Below, piece by piece: positions 33,256 to 42,060 of a stretch of 64,000 bases of DNA. Below the pieces are notes generated by a model. It worked only from the letters and a program-made list of their open reading frames with translations, had not been told where the DNA came from and ran no database searches. This DNA is from UMGS1491 sp944380925 (GTDB taxonomy: Bacteria; Bacillota; Clostridia; Oscillospirales; Acutalibacteraceae). The stretch is taken from the NCBI GenBank assembly GCA_944380925.1, contig CALWJD010000007.1, positions 1 to 64,000 on the forward strand. Direction: 5' to 3'. Every line of letters begins with the position of its first letter. The first letter of the stretch is position 1. Position numbers and translations under genes: made by a program.

Positions 33256-34734
33256 ATGATACTTAATTACGTTGGACTTAAAGAGATAAGCGGTTCTTTA
33301 ATAGTTTTAGATGGCGTTGAAGGGGCTTCTTATGAAGAAGTTGTGGATATTAAGCTTGGCGATGGAACCTACCGAAAAGGAAGAATAGTAGAAATTGAGG
33401 GAGATAGGGTAGTTGTACAGGTTTTTGAAGGTACAAGGTCCATTTCGCTTGATGATACAAAGGTAAAGCTTAGCGGTCATCCTATGGAAATTTCGCTATC
33501 TCCGGAAATTTTAGGCAGGGTGTTTAATGGTTCCGGTGAGCCTATTGATCACCTTGGAAAAGTTTTCCCACAAAAGCGAATGAATATTAACGGAACGCCG
33601 ATTAATCCTATTTCAAGGGTGTATCCTCAGAATTATATAAATACCGGAATTTCATCGATAGATACGCTTTCTACGCTTATAAGAGGTCAAAAATTACCTA
33701 TTTTCTCAAGTTCAGGTATGAAACATAATGAATTGGCTGTTCAAATTGCAAGGCAAGCTAAACTTTCGGAGGGAGAAGGAAATAAACTTGCAATAGTTTT
33801 TGCCGCCATGGGCGTTAAAAACGATGTTGCAGAGTATTTCAGAAGAAAGTTTGATGAATCGGGCGTTATTGAAAGAGTTGTTATGTATTTAAATCTTTCA
33901 AATGACCCCGTTATCGAAAGAATACTGACCCCAAGATGTGCGCTGACTACCGCAGAATATTTGGCATTTGAACTTAATATGCATGTTTTGGTGATAATGA
34001 CGGATATGACGTCTTATGCCGAGGCACTTCGTGAATTTAGTTCCTCCAAAGGCGAAATACCGGGAAGAAAAGGATATCCCGGATATCTTTATTCGGATTT
34101 TGCTTCCCTTTATGAGCGTGCCGGAATGGTTAAAGGGAAAACGGGTTCGGTTACGCAGATTCCGATTCTTACCATGCCGAACGATGATATTACTCACCCT
34201 GTTCCCGATCTTACGGGATATATAACGGAAGGACAAATTGTTTTGGATAGGGCAATAGATAGAAAAGGCTACTACCCACCGATATCGATTTTGCCGTCAC
34301 TTTCAAGACTTATGAAAGACGGTATTGGAGAAGGCTTTACAAGAGCGGATCATCCCGAGCTTGCAAACCAGATGTTTGCATCTTACGCAAAGGTTCAGGA
34401 CGCCAGAGCGCTTGCTTCGGTTATCGGTGAGGAAGATCTTTCACCGATTGATAAGCTCTATATAAATTTTGGTAAAGCTTTTGAAAAGCAGTTTATAAAT
34501 CAGGGATTTAACGAAAACAGGCCGATTGAAGAAAGTTTAGAGCTTGGCTGGCGGCTTCTTTCCTCATTGCCTCGCTCGGAGCTCGATAGGGTAAGCGACG
34601 AAACTTTAAATAAATACTATATTGAAGATAAAGAGCTTTTGGAACGCAAAAATAAAGCTGACTTGATTAAACTGAGTGTTGAAGACGAAGATACTGATGA
34701 CGATATAGATGATATTGAAGATACCGAAAATTAA
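33256..34734 (+). CDS. ntpB: V-type ATPase regulatory subunit B
   Basis: 492 residues. Non-catalytic nucleotide-binding subunit alternating with A in the head. It lacks a true Walker A (FSSSGMKHNELA instead), which separates it from A. Family segments include GEPIDHLGK and NPISRVYPQNYINTGISSID, and MTSYAEALREFSSSKGEIPGR. The last 25 residues are strongly acidic (DEDTDDDIDDIEDTEN), longer than usual. GGGAGGGGTG lies before the ATG. Confidence 0.96.
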   Translation: MILNYVGLKEISGSLIVLDGVEGASYEEVVDIKLGDGTYRKGRIVEIEGDRVVVQVFEGTRSISLDDTKVKLSGHPMEISLSPEILGRVFNGSGEPIDHLGKVFPQKRMNINGTPINPISRVYPQNYINTGISSIDTLSTLIRGQKLPIFSSSGMKHNELAVQIARQAKLSEGEGNKLAIVFAAMGVKNDVAEYFRRKFDESGVIERVVMYLNLSNDPVIERILTPRCALTTAEYLAFELNMHVLVIMTDMTSYAEALREFSSSKGEIPGRKGYPGYLYSDFASLYERAGMVKGKTGSVTQIPILTMPNDDITHPVPDLTGYITEGQIVLDRAIDRKGYYPPISILPSLSRLMKDGIGEGFTRADHPELANQMFASYAKVQDARALASVIGEEDLSPIDKLYINFGKAFEKQFINQGFNENRPIEESLELGWRLLSSLPRSELDRVSDETLNKYYIEDKELLERKNKADLIKLSVEDEDTDDDIDDIEDTEN

Positions 34735-34769
34735 AAGTATCGTAGTGCTGAGCGGAGGAGGTATGGAGT

Positions 34770-35381
34770 ATGGCAGAGCAAATCGCACCGACAAAAGGCA
34801 ATTTGATGGCAACAAAAAAATCTTTTGAGCTTTCAAAACTCGGATTTGACCTTTTGGACAGAAAAAGAAATATTTTGGTTCGTGAAATGATGGCGCTTAT
34901 TGACAGAGCCGCAGAAATTCAAAAAAATATAGATGAAACTTATAACAAAGCTTTTTCAACTCTTAAAAAGGCAAACATTGCTTTGGGAGTTTGCGATGAG
35001 CTTTCTCAGGCCGTGCCGATTGAAGATGGAATCAGTATTTCTTTTCGTAGCGTCATGGGTGTGGAAATTCCGATTTTAAATTTTAAAGAAAAAGAAGATG
35101 CAAAAATCCCCTTTGGACTTTACGATTCAAATTCGGATCTTGACAAAGCCTATTCATGCTTTAGGGAAGTAAGACGTTTAACCGTTAATTTGGCAGAAGT
35201 TGAAACCAGCGTATATCTTCTTGCAAATGCAATAAAGAAAACTCAAAAACGTGCTAATGCTCTTAAAAATATAATGATTCCAAAATTTGAAGAAAGAATT
35301 AAATTTATAAGTTCCGCTTTGGAAGAAAAAGAGCGTGAGGAGTTTTCACGGCTTAAAGTTATTAAGAATATGAAAAAATAG
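34770..35381 (+). CDS. ntpD: V-type ATPase central stalk subunit D
   Basis: 203 residues, the gamma-like coiled-coil rotor shaft. MAEQIAPTKGNLMATKKSFELSKLGFDLLDRKR matches the conserved start of D subunits (APTKxxL, then GxxLLKxKRD-like). The final helix is also typical. GGAGGAGGT precedes the ATG. It is the last gene of the operon, before a terminator. Confidence 0.94.
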   Translation: MAEQIAPTKGNLMATKKSFELSKLGFDLLDRKRNILVREMMALIDRAAEIQKNIDETYNKAFSTLKKANIALGVCDELSQAVPIEDGISISFRSVMGVEIPILNFKEKEDAKIPFGLYDSNSDLDKAYSCFREVRRLTVNLAEVETSVYLLANAIKKTQKRANALKNIMIPKFEERIKFISSALEEKEREEFSRLKVIKNMKK

Positions 35382-35402
35382 CGATTTTATTCTAAATATA
35401 AA

Positions 35403-35437
35403 AAAGCGGCAACTTTCCTTTTGAAAGGTGCTGCTTC
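35403..35437. terminator. Terminator of the V-ATPase operon
   Basis: Imperfect long stem AGCGGCAACTTTC / GAAAGGTGCTGCTT with a CTTTT loop, then CTTT. It lies between convergent genes and may serve both. Confidence 0.7.
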
Positions 35438-35448
35438 TTTAGTTCAAA

Positions 35449-36192
35449 TTAAGCTTTGGCACTTAGTTGCTCCGGTAGTTTATAGCCAAGGGGCGGTAGA
35501 AATGTTTTTATAAAGTATTTTACTTCCGGTGCATCAATTGCTAAAATAGCCTTTTCTAGGCGATCATATGCCGTGTCAAAATCATTATTGCTTGCGCTTT
35601 TTTCTTCAAGGCATTTTATGAAAGCGCTCATTGTATCCGCATATTTTACTATTTTCCAAAGTTCTTGTTCTTCTTCTTTTCTGTTTAAGATTGAATCGAA
35701 ATCTTCTTTAAATTCTTCCGGCAAAAGAGCTAAAAAATCTTTGGTAATGCCATCTTCCACTGTATTGTAAAGCGGCTTCATGCCGGGAGTTTTATATTTA
35801 ATTGGGGTGGGCATGTCCCCTGAAATAACTTCGGTTGCGTCGTGGTACATTGCCAAAACGGCGGCTCGGTTTGCATCTAATTTTTTTTCATTTTTATCGC
35901 TATATTTTTTGTTTTTTATCAGTACCAGCAAATGCGCAATTCTACTTGTATCCATATGGTGATCATTTAGAGTTTCCGGCTTTGTTTGGTAAAGAAGTTC
36001 CCACCTTTTGATAATTTTTGCCCTTAAAGCCAGTTTTAAAAAATCGCTTGTGCTGGGGTCATCTTTTTTAGTTATAGAAACAACGTCTGCAACATAATTA
36101 TATGGCTCTGAGGGCTCTTGCTGCGCACAATATGCAGAATTCTGGGCTATAAGCAAAGAAAGGCTTGATAAGCAAATAAAAAACTTTTTCAT
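35449..36192 (-). CDS. YfbR-like HD-domain nucleotidase with signal peptide
   Basis: 247 residues. Residues 1-23 are a signal peptide (MKKFFICLSSLSLLIAQNSAYCA). The rest closely follows E. coli YfbR, a 5'-deoxynucleotidase: H78 (in NDHH), the HD pair H117-D118 in AVLAMYHDATEVISGDMPTP, and D186 in VKYADTMSAFIKCLEE, so all metal ligands are present. YfbR enzymes are cytosolic and turn over deoxynucleotide monophosphates; an exported version is unusual and might act on external nucleotides. The cysteine at 22 is near the cleavage region, but the preceding residues do not form a clear lipobox. A single gene, convergent with the V-ATPase operon. Confidence 0.82.
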   Translation of the reverse strand: MKKFFICLSSLSLLIAQNSAYCAQQEPSEPYNYVADVVSITKKDDPSTSDFLKLALRAKIIKRWELLYQTKPETLNDHHMDTSRIAHLLVLIKNKKYSDKNEKKLDANRAAVLAMYHDATEVISGDMPTPIKYKTPGMKPLYNTVEDGITKDFLALLPEEFKEDFDSILNRKEEEQELWKIVKYADTMSAFIKCLEEKSASNNDFDTAYDRLEKAILAIDAPEVKYFIKTFLPPLGYKLPEQLSAKA

Positions 36193-36506
36193 AACTTTTA
36201 TAAAACACTCCTTAATGATTATACTACGTATATTATACTATAAATTAATCTGCCGTTAAATGAGAATAAACAGCAATTTTTTTAAATAAAATGTTTTTTT
36301 CAAACAAAAAACATTATAGGTGGGGGATTTGCTATTAATATAAATTGCACGTCAAATTTTTAGTTTGTATAAAGTGTAGAAAATCCAAAAAAATATTGAC
36401 ATATAAATTGAAAGTATAGTATTATTTTTGGTAAAAGCGACAGCTTGCTTTTAGGAAAGTATTTTGTCTGACTGCGAACAACATTACGTAAAGAAAGGTG
36501 AAGTTT
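36193..36506. other. Intergenic region upstream of the NHLM exporter
   Basis: AT-rich, divergent region between the yfbR-like gene and the exporter operon. The only clear element is the promoter at 36396-36425; no small precursor gene is seen here. Confidence 0.6.
36396..36425 (+). promoter_or_regulatory. Promoter of the NHLM exporter operon
   Basis: TTGACA at 36396 and TATTAT at 36420, spacing 18 bp, followed by an 80-base leader. The spacing is less ideal than in the GG-peptide promoters. Confidence 0.55.
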
Positions 36507-37115
36507 ATGGTAGAGAAGGAAAGTAATTTATTTAGAAAAAGTTCTTTGGAAAGAGTTTCATCACCTGAGCAACTCAATGAATATATAAAAATTACGAATC
36601 CGAGTTTGATTGTTATTCTTATAGGAATTTTTTCGATTGTGATTTCTGGTGCCATATGGATTTTTGCGGGTGGTATACCTAAAACCGTTGAGATAAACGG
36701 AGTGGTAGTAACCGATCAATCGGGTACAAATACGCTCCACTGTTTTGTGCCTATTGGAAAAAGCAAACAAATCAAGGAAGGCAAAGATGCGGAAGTTTCT
36801 CCGGATTATGCAGATCGTTCGCAGTATGGTTATATAAAAGGTAAGGTCCTTTCGGTAAGCGATGAAATGGTTACCGATGACTATTTGCTTAAAAATTTTT
36901 CGAATCCTCAATTGGTGGAAGCCGCAGTTGCAAGGTCCATGCAATTGAGCGGAAGCAATGTTGTTGAGGTTAAGATCAGTATGGGCGAGTGGTCTAACGA
37001 AAAAGGAAAAAGTATAGAAGTAACCGGAGGCGCAAATTGCGGCGCTCTGGTGGTTTTAGATGAAATTAAACCTTATGATTTGGTTTTTGGTAATGGCAAA
37101 ATAGATAGCAAATAA
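36507..37115 (+). CDS. NHLM-type exporter membrane-fusion (HlyD-like) protein
   Basis: 202 residues from the ATG at 36507, with AAAGAAAGGTG ahead. One membrane helix (about residues 33-57, LIVILIGIFSIVISGAIWIFAGG), then an extracytoplasmic domain that starts TVEINGVVVTDQSG and holds the short barrel-like segment QIKEGKDAEVSP, as in HlyD adaptors. It lacks the long coiled-coil hairpin of classical HlyD, as is common in Gram-positive NHLM clusters. It is the first of three genes with two ABC proteins and would join them in export of GG- or Nif11-leader peptides. The identity rests strongly on the two neighbours. Confidence 0.83.
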   Translation: MVEKESNLFRKSSLERVSSPEQLNEYIKITNPSLIVILIGIFSIVISGAIWIFAGGIPKTVEINGVVVTDQSGTNTLHCFVPIGKSKQIKEGKDAEVSPDYADRSQYGYIKGKVLSVSDEMVTDDYLLKNFSNPQLVEAAVARSMQLSGSNVVEVKISMGEWSNEKGKSIEVTGGANCGALVVLDEIKPYDLVFGNGKIDSK

Positions 37116-37143
37116 TTTGATATGAGAAAGGAGGAGGATTATA

Positions 37144-39291
37144 ATGCGCAAGAAGTTAAAAGTGCCGCTTGTTATGCAGCTTGAAGCGCTTGAGTGTGGC
37201 GCAGCTTGTGTTTGCATGATTGCGGCTTACTATAAAAAATGGGTACCGCTGACGCAAGTTCGTGCGGATTGTGGTGTTTCAAGGGACGGAAGTGTTGCCA
37301 AAAACATGCTTGGAGCGGCAAGGTCTTATGGCTTTGAAAGTGCCGGTTACAGAATGGAACCTGCCGCTATAAGTTCTATTCAGCTTCCGGCTATAATACA
37401 TTGGAACTTTAACCATTTTGTGGTTCTTACAGGATATGATGATAAAAGAGGCAAGTATTTTATAAATGACCCCGCACGGGGAAAGGTTACCGTAACGGCA
37501 GAGGAGTTTGACCAAGCCTTTACGGGTATTGTGCTTACAATGATCCCGACTCCTAAATTTAAGCCTGAGGGTAAGCCTCAGAGCGTTTGGAGCTTTGCCA
37601 AAAGGTGCTTAAGAGGTGCCCTTATCCCATTTATATTGGCAGTATTTTTAAGCGTTATAGGTGACGTTATAGGCGCAGCCCACCCCGCTTTCGGCAGAGT
37701 ATTTGTTGATAATCTTATGAGTGGTAAAAACCCTGAGTGGCTAAGGCCGTTTTTGGGAATAATGGCTGTTGTGTTGGTGTTGCAGGTTCTTGTAGGAATT
37801 GTAAAATCTATATATTGGCTCAAAATTGAGGGTAAATTCGCTCTTACTTCAAATGCGGAATTTATGTGGCACGTTTTAAGATTGCCGCTTGACTTTTTCT
37901 CGCAGCGTAATGTCGGTGACGTTGTTTCCAGGCAAGATTCAACTTCTAATATAGCTCTTATGCTTATAGGAAAGATTGCGCCGCTCTTTAGTGGCGTGGT
38001 TTCGATGTTTTTCTATTTGTTTATTATTCTTAAATATAGTTGGGCCTTGAGCCTTATAGGTATTGTTTCTACGGCAATCAATATGATTATAACCAAGTAT
38101 ACATCTGAAAAGATGCTTGATTTCCAAAGAGCTGCCATGCCGACTCAAGGAAAGCTGATGACCACAACGTATAACAGTTTTGAAATGATAGAAACCATAA
38201 AAGCAACGGGCGCTGAAAGTGGTTATTTTGCACGCTGGGCAGGTTATTTGGCAAAGCAAAATAATACGGGTGTTGCAGTGCAAAGGTATACTCAGTATAT
38301 CGGTCCGATACCCGGGTTTATACGTAGTATGGCAAATTTAATTTTAACGTTTTCGGGTATATATTTGATTATGCGCGGAGATTTTACAATCGGTATGCTG
38401 ACGGCGTTTTCATCATATCTTGGAATGTTTTTGGCTCCGGTAAATGATATAGTAAACCTATATAAAAGTTATGTTGGTATAAGATGCGAAATGGAACGTG
38501 TGGAAGATGTTCTTGAATACCCTACAGATGTTGATGCAATAATTTCGACCGAAGCGAAAGATGATAGAAAATTACTAGGTGAAGTGGAAGTTAAAGATCT
38601 TACGTTTGGCTATGGTAAACTTGCAAAACCTGTTTTGCATGACTTTAGTATGTCCTTAAAACCGGGGCAGTGGACGGCAATAGTCGGCGGAAGCGGAAGC
38701 GGAAAATCAACCGTTGCAAAACTTGTAACCGGCCTTTATAAACCATGGAGCGGAAGTATTACTTTTGACGGTAAAACAAAAAGCGAAATAGACTCATATA
38801 GATTCCACAGTTCCGTTGCGATGGTGGATCAGGATAAGATTATGTTCCACGATACCATAAAAAATAATATCAGAATGTGGGATAAGTCTATCGAAGATTT
38901 TGCGGTTACTTTGGCGGCAAGGGATTCGGATATACATGAGGCCATAATTGAGCGTCCCGACGGTTATGACCATGTTCTTAAAGAAGGCGGTTCGGATTTT
39001 TCGGGCGGGCAGTGTCAGAGGCTGGAAATTGCAAGAGCGATTGCTCAGGAGCCTACGATTATAATTTTGGACGAAGCTACCTCGGCGCTTGATGCCAAAA
39101 CAGAACAAAAAGTTATGGAAAACATAAGAAAAATGGGGTGTACCTGTATTGTTATAGCGCACAGGCTTTCAACAATTCGGGATTGCGATGAAATCATTGT
39201 TTTGGAAAAAGGACATATAGTTGAGCGCGGCACGCACGATCAGCTTATAGCCGGTGGAGGTAAATATAAAGAATTGGTAATAACGGAATAA
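37144..39291 (+). CDS. Peptidase-containing ABC exporter (NHLM ABC1, C39 type)
   Basis: 715 residues. Residues 1-130 form a C39 cysteine peptidase: Q12 and C18 in QLEALECGAAC, H91 in WNFNHFVVL, D109 in NDPARG; all catalytic residues are present, so it can cut after GG. Residues about 150-440 are a six-helix permease domain; the ATPase has Walker A GGSGSGKST, signature FSGGQCQRLE and Walker B IIILDEATSALD. It matches the bacteriocin-exporter family that processes nitrile-hydratase-like and Nif11-like leaders. It is 29 bases after the adaptor gene and 16 before the second ABC gene. Ten possible substrates are encoded elsewhere in this window, none directly beside it. Confidence 0.95.
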   Translation: MRKKLKVPLVMQLEALECGAACVCMIAAYYKKWVPLTQVRADCGVSRDGSVAKNMLGAARSYGFESAGYRMEPAAISSIQLPAIIHWNFNHFVVLTGYDDKRGKYFINDPARGKVTVTAEEFDQAFTGIVLTMIPTPKFKPEGKPQSVWSFAKRCLRGALIPFILAVFLSVIGDVIGAAHPAFGRVFVDNLMSGKNPEWLRPFLGIMAVVLVLQVLVGIVKSIYWLKIEGKFALTSNAEFMWHVLRLPLDFFSQRNVGDVVSRQDSTSNIALMLIGKIAPLFSGVVSMFFYLFIILKYSWALSLIGIVSTAINMIITKYTSEKMLDFQRAAMPTQGKLMTTTYNSFEMIETIKATGAESGYFARWAGYLAKQNNTGVAVQRYTQYIGPIPGFIRSMANLILTFSGIYLIMRGDFTIGMLTAFSSYLGMFLAPVNDIVNLYKSYVGIRCEMERVEDVLEYPTDVDAIISTEAKDDRKLLGEVEVKDLTFGYGKLAKPVLHDFSMSLKPGQWTAIVGGSGSGKSTVAKLVTGLYKPWSGSITFDGKTKSEIDSYRFHSSVAMVDQDKIMFHDTIKNNIRMWDKSIEDFAVTLAARDSDIHEAIIERPDGYDHVLKEGGSDFSGGQCQRLEIARAIAQEPTIIILDEATSALDAKTEQKVMENIRKMGCTCIVIAHRLSTIRDCDEIIVLEKGHIVERGTHDQLIAGGGKYKELVITE

Positions 39292-39307
39292 AAAGGGGGT
39301 GGCAGTA

Positions 39308-41494
39308 ATGGATAAAGAATTTTTTGAAAATCAGATAAATCAAAGAAGACGTGGCGACGAAGAGATGTTCAGAGGCGCTTTTGCGGATTTACTTTCCGTT
39401 ATAGGCATAAATGCAAAAAAAGCTTCTGTTCGTGCCAAAGGTGCAATTGCAGATATTTTAAAATATCTTGGTAACGAAGTGCCTGAAGTACCTGACAGTA
39501 TAACGGATTTAAATGAGCAAATGGAGTATATGCTTCGCCCGTCCCACACCATGCACAGAAGGGTTGAGCTTATGGGGGAGTGGTGGAAAGAATCCTTCGG
39601 TTGCTATTTGGGCTCTACCAAAGATGGTGATGTTATTGCGATATTGCCCGGCACATGGGCGGGGTATTATTATATTGATAAAGACGGCAAAAAAATTAAA
39701 ATAAATAAGCAAACAGCAAAAAATTTAAACATTGATGCATTTTGTTTTTATAAAGCGTTTCCGCTTAAATCCCTTAAAATTATAGATTTAGTTAAATTTA
39801 TAATCAAAAGCATGCCACCTGTAGATGTTTTTTATATGCTCCTGTTTGCAGGTGTTGCGCAGATGTTTGCGTTACTGGGGCCTGAAATTCAAAAAATTAT
39901 TTATGATAAAATAATTCCTTCCGGTTCAACTTCCCTTATTTTCCCGATAGCTTCATTCATGTTTGGTATAACTTTTGGCAATATTTTAATCGAAATAACG
40001 CGGCAGCTTGTTACGGCTAGGTTCGGGACTAAATTTGGGCTTGCCGTTAGCAGTGCGGTAATGATAAGATTTTTTAGTCTGCCGACAAAGTTTTTTAAGC
40101 AGTATACAGCAGGTGAACTTGCTACTCGCGTGGGATATATAAGTCAGCTTTGCCAAACGATTAAGGAAACGATATTTTCCGTAGGTATTACAACTTTATT
40201 CTCGTTTACCTATATTTTCCAAATGGGACGTTATGCGCCAAGTTTGGTTGTGCCCGGTATCATAATTGTTTTTATAAATTTGGGATTTGGTACTTTTATG
40301 ACTCTTTACCAGCAGCAATACAACAAGAAAAAGTTGGAACTTGAACCGAAATTGCAATCGCTCACGTATGCAATTTTTGGTGGCATTCAAAAAATTAAAG
40401 TTACAGGTTCCGAAAAAAGAGCATTTGCAAAATGGGCGGATATTTTTTCTGAGGTTGAGAAATTTACTTATTCGCCCCCGATGCTCATAAGGATTAACAG
40501 CATTATAAGCCTGATAGTTTCAACTATAGGAACCATGGTGATTTACTATTTTGCAATAACTTCAAAAGTTCCGTACGCTGATTACAATGCATTTAATACA
40601 GCTTACGGCGGAGTGAGTGGCGCTATAAGCACGATTTACGGAGTTGCGCTTCAGTTTGCAACGATTCAGCCTATTTTAAAACTTATCAAACCTGTTATGG
40701 AAGAAAAACCCGAAAGCAGTGAAGGAAGAAAAATTCCAACCAAGCTTTATGGAGATATTGAAATAAATGATGTTACATTTAAATACGATAAAGATGGGCC
40801 TCAGGTTTTAAAAGGAATAAATTTAAAAATTAAAAGAGGCGAATATATAGGAATTGTTGGTAAGACCGGTTGCGGTAAATCAACACTTTTAAGGCTTTTG
40901 CTTGGGTTTGAAGTGCCTGATACTGGTGCGATATATTATGACGGGCGAGATCTTAAGACTTTAGATTTAAGAAGCGTTCGCCAGAAAATTGGCGTTGTTA
41001 TGCAAAATGGCTCTTTATTTCCGAATGACATATTTTCAAATATAATTATTACATCTCCCTGGAAGACAATGGATGATGCTTGGGAAGCTGCAAAATTTGC
41101 AGGTATTGACGAGGATATAAAAGCAATGCCCATGGGTATGCATACTTTAATTTCCGAAGGTTCAGGAGGATTATCGGGCGGTCAAAAACAAAGGCTTATG
41201 ATAGCAAGAGCTATTATTAATAGACCTAAGGTGCTGTTTTTGGACGAAGCAACTTCTGCCCTTGATAACATAACCCAGAAGCATGTTGCCGATAAATTAA
41301 GTGAAATAGAGGGCACAAAGGTAGTTATAGCTCACAGGCTTTCTACGATTAAGTCTTGTGATAGAATTTTGGTTATGGATAAAGGAACGATTGTTGAGGA
41401 AGGTAAATATGACGATCTTATGGCCAAAAAAGGAATGTTTTATGATTTGGCAATTAGGCAAATTGTTGGGGAGAAAGGGTTTAATTTTGATTGA
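39308..41494 (+). CDS. NHLM-type exporter, second ABC protein (permease-ATPase)
   Basis: 728 residues from the ATG at 39308 (AAGGGGGTGG ahead; the GTG at 39299 is less likely). No C39 peptidase: residues 1-170 are a different N-terminal domain with no peptidase motif, followed by a six-helix permease (about 180-460) and an ATPase with Walker A GKTGCGKST, signature LSGGQKQR and Walker B VLFLDEATSALD. This is the ABC2 partner that pairs with the peptidase-containing ABC1, probably as a heterodimer. Last gene of the exporter operon; no modification enzyme or precursor follows. Confidence 0.93.
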   Translation: MDKEFFENQINQRRRGDEEMFRGAFADLLSVIGINAKKASVRAKGAIADILKYLGNEVPEVPDSITDLNEQMEYMLRPSHTMHRRVELMGEWWKESFGCYLGSTKDGDVIAILPGTWAGYYYIDKDGKKIKINKQTAKNLNIDAFCFYKAFPLKSLKIIDLVKFIIKSMPPVDVFYMLLFAGVAQMFALLGPEIQKIIYDKIIPSGSTSLIFPIASFMFGITFGNILIEITRQLVTARFGTKFGLAVSSAVMIRFFSLPTKFFKQYTAGELATRVGYISQLCQTIKETIFSVGITTLFSFTYIFQMGRYAPSLVVPGIIIVFINLGFGTFMTLYQQQYNKKKLELEPKLQSLTYAIFGGIQKIKVTGSEKRAFAKWADIFSEVEKFTYSPPMLIRINSIISLIVSTIGTMVIYYFAITSKVPYADYNAFNTAYGGVSGAISTIYGVALQFATIQPILKLIKPVMEEKPESSEGRKIPTKLYGDIEINDVTFKYDKDGPQVLKGINLKIKRGEYIGIVGKTGCGKSTLLRLLLGFEVPDTGAIYYDGRDLKTLDLRSVRQKIGVVMQNGSLFPNDIFSNIIITSPWKTMDDAWEAAKFAGIDEDIKAMPMGMHTLISEGSGGLSGGQKQRLMIARAIINRPKVLFLDEATSALDNITQKHVADKLSEIEGTKVVIAHRLSTIKSCDRILVMDKGTIVEEGKYDDLMAKKGMFYDLAIRQIVGEKGFNFD

Positions 41495-42060
41495 TTGTCC
41501 TTTTGTTTAATACGTAAAGTAACTACTTTTGACTAAAATTATACAGTTTGATCTAATAATAAAAAATAATATGACTTTGTGACTCAAAAAACGCAAGTGC
41601 TCACAAAAACTTTAAAAAATAAGGTTACTTGCATTTCGCGGATAGACTGAAAATGATGAGCCTCCTTTCGACTAAGGTATGGAGGTCTATTTGTGTTTGT
41701 AATTGCAATCAAAATTTGCAAACTTTTTTAATACTTAAAAAACTGAATGGATTTGACAGCGCGGCCCATGGATAACTTACAATTCCGTTTTGCTCAAAAA
41801 TTGTTTATTTTGCAAGTTTTTCAAATGTGATCCTTTTTATTAATTAAATAAACATTTACTAACTACGATATGACATATTTAATGTTATTGTCAAGTTCCT
41901 CTAGAATTATGAGGAGTAGGACAATAAAAGTCGATACATAGGTATAAATGGTATATTTGGCGGTCATATTGATTGCAATTTTAGCGTTTGTTTTGTCTGC
42001 ATAAAATTATCCACCGATTATATCAGTGGATAATTAGATGGCTGTAAATATACAAAAATC
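41495..42060. other. 566-bp intergenic region behind the exporter
   Basis: No convincing gene. It contains possible hairpins (GCAAGT at 41593 with ACTTGC at 41627; CCTCC near 41661 with GGAGG near 41681), an 18-residue hydrophobic frame at 41948-42004 (MVYLAVILIAILAFVLSA) with a weak ribosome site, and a terminator for the minus-strand gene at 42005-42035. It may be the remnant of a lost gene or hold a small RNA. Confidence 0.5.
42005..42035 (-). terminator. Terminator of the surface-protein gene
   Basis: A 10-bp stem AATTATCCAC / GTGGATAATT with an 11-base loop that itself contains GAT/ATC; minus-strand sequence beyond it begins TTTAT. Confidence 0.75.

Noticed and set aside
36193..42060. 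Lanthipeptide or other RiPP modification cluster
   Set aside because: I looked for LanM, LanB, YcaO, nitrile hydratase-like and radical SAM maturases beside the exporter and found none. The only radical SAM proteins in the window are the nrdG- and ispG-type housekeeping genes.
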